A stretch of 56,615 nucleotides of DNA from Desulfobacteraceae bacterium (GTDB taxonomy: Bacteria > Desulfobacterota > Desulfobacteria > Desulfobacterales > Desulfosarcinaceae), in NCBI GenBank assembly GCA_027068085.1, contig JAMOUQ010000007.1:1-56615 (forward strand). The letters are read 5' to 3'. The notes under the pieces were generated by a model, which saw nothing but the letters and a program-made list of their open reading frames with translations, was not told where the DNA came from and did not search any database. The translations under genes were made by a program, and so were the position numbers. Position 1 is the first letter of the stretch. Each line of letters starts with the position of its first letter. Positions 55,636 to 56,615 of the stretch are shown here, in pieces.

Positions 55636-56457
55636 ATGCGTGATATCCGGATAGGGGCCGTTGTAACGCCATCCCTGGTGGGAGACAGCGCCGCCAACCT
55701 GGAACGGCTGGCAAGGTGGGTAAAGCGGGCCCGGGAGCAGGCAGTGGAACTGGTCTGCTTCCCCGAGCTTAACCTCAGCGGGTACTGCAACAGTGCCGGG
55801 TTGCAGAAAACGGCCCAGCAGATACCCGGGCCCATATGTTCACAAGTTGCAGCTCTTGCCAGACAGGAGAAAATCACCATCCTGGCTGGGCTTGCCGAAT
55901 TCAACCCCCGCGGAGCACCTTTTGCCAGCCATTGCGTCTTCCATACCGACGGCAGGATTCAGGTCTATCGCAAGCTCCATCTGGCGCCCCCGGAAACAGG
56001 GACTTTCAGTGCCGGCGACCGGATACCGGTTTTCAGGATTCCCAAGCTTTCCTTCGGCATCCAGCTTTGCTACGATGCCCACTTCCCGGAGCTGACCACG
56101 GCCATGGCCCTGCAGGGGGCGGAGGTGATTTTCATTCCCCATGCCTCCCCGCGGGGCGATGCCCGGACCAAGCACCAATCGTGGTTGCGGCATTTGCCGG
56201 CCCGGGCTTTTGACAACGGAGTTTTCCTGGTGGCCTGCAACCAGTCGGGTGACAACTGCAACGGCCTGTCATTTCCCGGCAATGCCGTGGTAATCGGGCC
56301 TTCCGGTGAAATCATCGCCAAGCATCTGGAAGGGACCGAAACCATGCTGGTGGCCGACCTGCAGGCCGCCGACCTGGAGGCCGTCCGTTCCCACCGGATG
56401 CGTTATTTCCTGCCCCGTCGCCGTCCCGAGCTTTACCGGAAAATTACCGGCAAATAG
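55636..56457 (+). CDS. Nitrilase-superfamily carbon-nitrogen hydrolase
   Basis: The 273-residue protein has the Glu-Lys-Cys triad: Glu in ELVCFPELNLSGY, Lys in VYRKLHLAPPE, Cys in FGIQLCYDAHFPE. It hydrolyses amides or nitriles of small molecules; the substrate is not clear. I take ATG at 55636, where the family strand MRDIRIGAVVTPS begins, preceded by GGTGGGA; the frame from 55492 is unlike the family. A 172-base gap separates it from ahbA. Confidence 0.88.
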   Translation: MRDIRIGAVVTPSLVGDSAANLERLARWVKRAREQAVELVCFPELNLSGYCNSAGLQKTAQQIPGPICSQVAALARQEKITILAGLAEFNPRGAPFASHCVFHTDGRIQVYRKLHLAPPETGTFSAGDRIPVFRIPKLSFGIQLCYDAHFPELTTAMALQGAEVIFIPHASPRGDARTKHQSWLRHLPARAFDNGVFLVACNQSGDNCNGLSFPGNAVVIGPSGEIIAKHLEGTETMLVADLQAADLEAVRSHRMRYFLPRRRPELYRKITGK

Positions 56458-56498
56458 GGGGAAGGTGTCTGCATTTCAAATCCGGGATCGCTCTGTCG

Positions 56499-56615
56499 TC
56501 ACCGCAGATAGAAAATGAGGCTGTCCAGGGCGGTTCCGTCGGCAGCCAGGATTTCCACCATCCATTCCCCGGTCATGGACGGATCCATGGTTTTCGAACT
56601 CCAGGTGCGCCAGTT
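56499..56615 (-). CDS. DUF2914-domain protein, 3' end only
   Basis: On the minus strand the last 38 codons of a gene entering from beyond the window read WRTWSSKTMDPSMTGEW and VEILAADGTALDSL before a TGA at 56499-56501. A GxW followed by a DG turn and F at the end matches the DUF2914 C-terminus, a domain common in delta-proteobacteria. Most of the gene lies outside. Confidence 0.6.
   Translation of the reverse strand, partial: NWRTWSSKTMDPSMTGEWMVEILAADGTALDSLIFYLR

Overview
The window reads as GC-rich chromosomal DNA from a respiratory, probably anaerobic bacterium of the Desulfobacterota (former Deltaproteobacteria). The pointers are a two-cysteine DsrC, an AhbA-type siroheme decarboxylase, HdrA/MvhD/Flx-type flavin-based electron transfer proteins, many multiheme c-type cytochromes, DUF2914 and GldG-type genes, and two UGA-interrupted genes best read as selenoproteins. 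I see no rRNA, tRNA, insertion sequence, phage or CRISPR array. The assignment is inference, because no marker gene for exact placement is present.

Layout. 0.2-6 kb: a three-gene operon (GNAT-fused protein, RimK-like ATP-grasp ligase, PP-loop ATP pyrophosphatase) that looks like an unassigned small-molecule or peptide-conjugate pathway, then an exported FG-GAP protein with its own promoter. 6-10.4 kb: an outer-membrane porin with promoter and terminator, a DUF255 thioredoxin-domain protein, and a rhodanese with a frame-shifted ferritin-like remnant. 10.4-17.5 kb, minus strand: a HEAT-repeat/receiver protein, a Gld-type ABC operon (ATPase, permease, GldG, DUF4340), and a low-molecular-weight phosphatase fused to an HTH/Zn-ribbon domain. 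17.7-23.5 kb: an M24 peptidase overlapping a radical SAM gene, an orphan periplasmic binding protein, an NtrC-like AAA+ protein without GAFTGA loop or HTH, and an HD protein. 23.7-29.2 kb: sucA-sucB-lpdA, a full NAD-linked 2-oxoglutarate dehydrogenase. 29.1-33.6 kb, minus: serine acetyltransferase, cysteine synthase, a TIGR01777 epimerase and a membrane protein, coupled by ATGA overlaps. 33.7-36.9 kb: an orphan OmpR-type regulator divergent from an NrfH-like/octaheme HAO-like cytochrome pair, with an array of TTAACA direct repeats between them. 36.9-42.2 kb: a DsrE2-like protein, a tiny CX4C protein, a solitary CRISPR-repeat-like palindrome, and two CydA-like membrane proteins, the second fused to eight heme-c motifs. 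42.3-43.7 kb, minus: miaA and a ferritin-like protein.

44.1-53.7 kb is the most interesting region. A short selenocysteine-containing HdrA N-terminal fragment is followed by NuoE-like and NuoF-like subunits, a 1086-residue fusion of a NuoG-like iron-sulfur head to the remaining part of HdrA plus a second HdrA module, a selenocysteine MvhD, and FlxC/B/A-like subunits. A terminator follows, then dsrC with its own promoter. The HdrA fragment stops at a CxxCxxCxxxCP ferredoxin motif, and the fusion resumes HdrA sequence just after an equivalent motif, so the two pieces are complementary. HdrB and HdrC are absent. I infer an NAD(H)-linked flavin-based bifurcating complex with two NAD(P)H-type modules (NuoEF-like and FlxA-like), possibly tied to DsrC or ferredoxin chemistry.

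54.5-56.6 kb: YjbQ, siroheme decarboxylase, a nitrilase-family hydrolase and the 3' end of a DUF2914 gene. Gene calls are based on protein sequence, ribosome-binding sites and overlaps read by eye. No database search was run.
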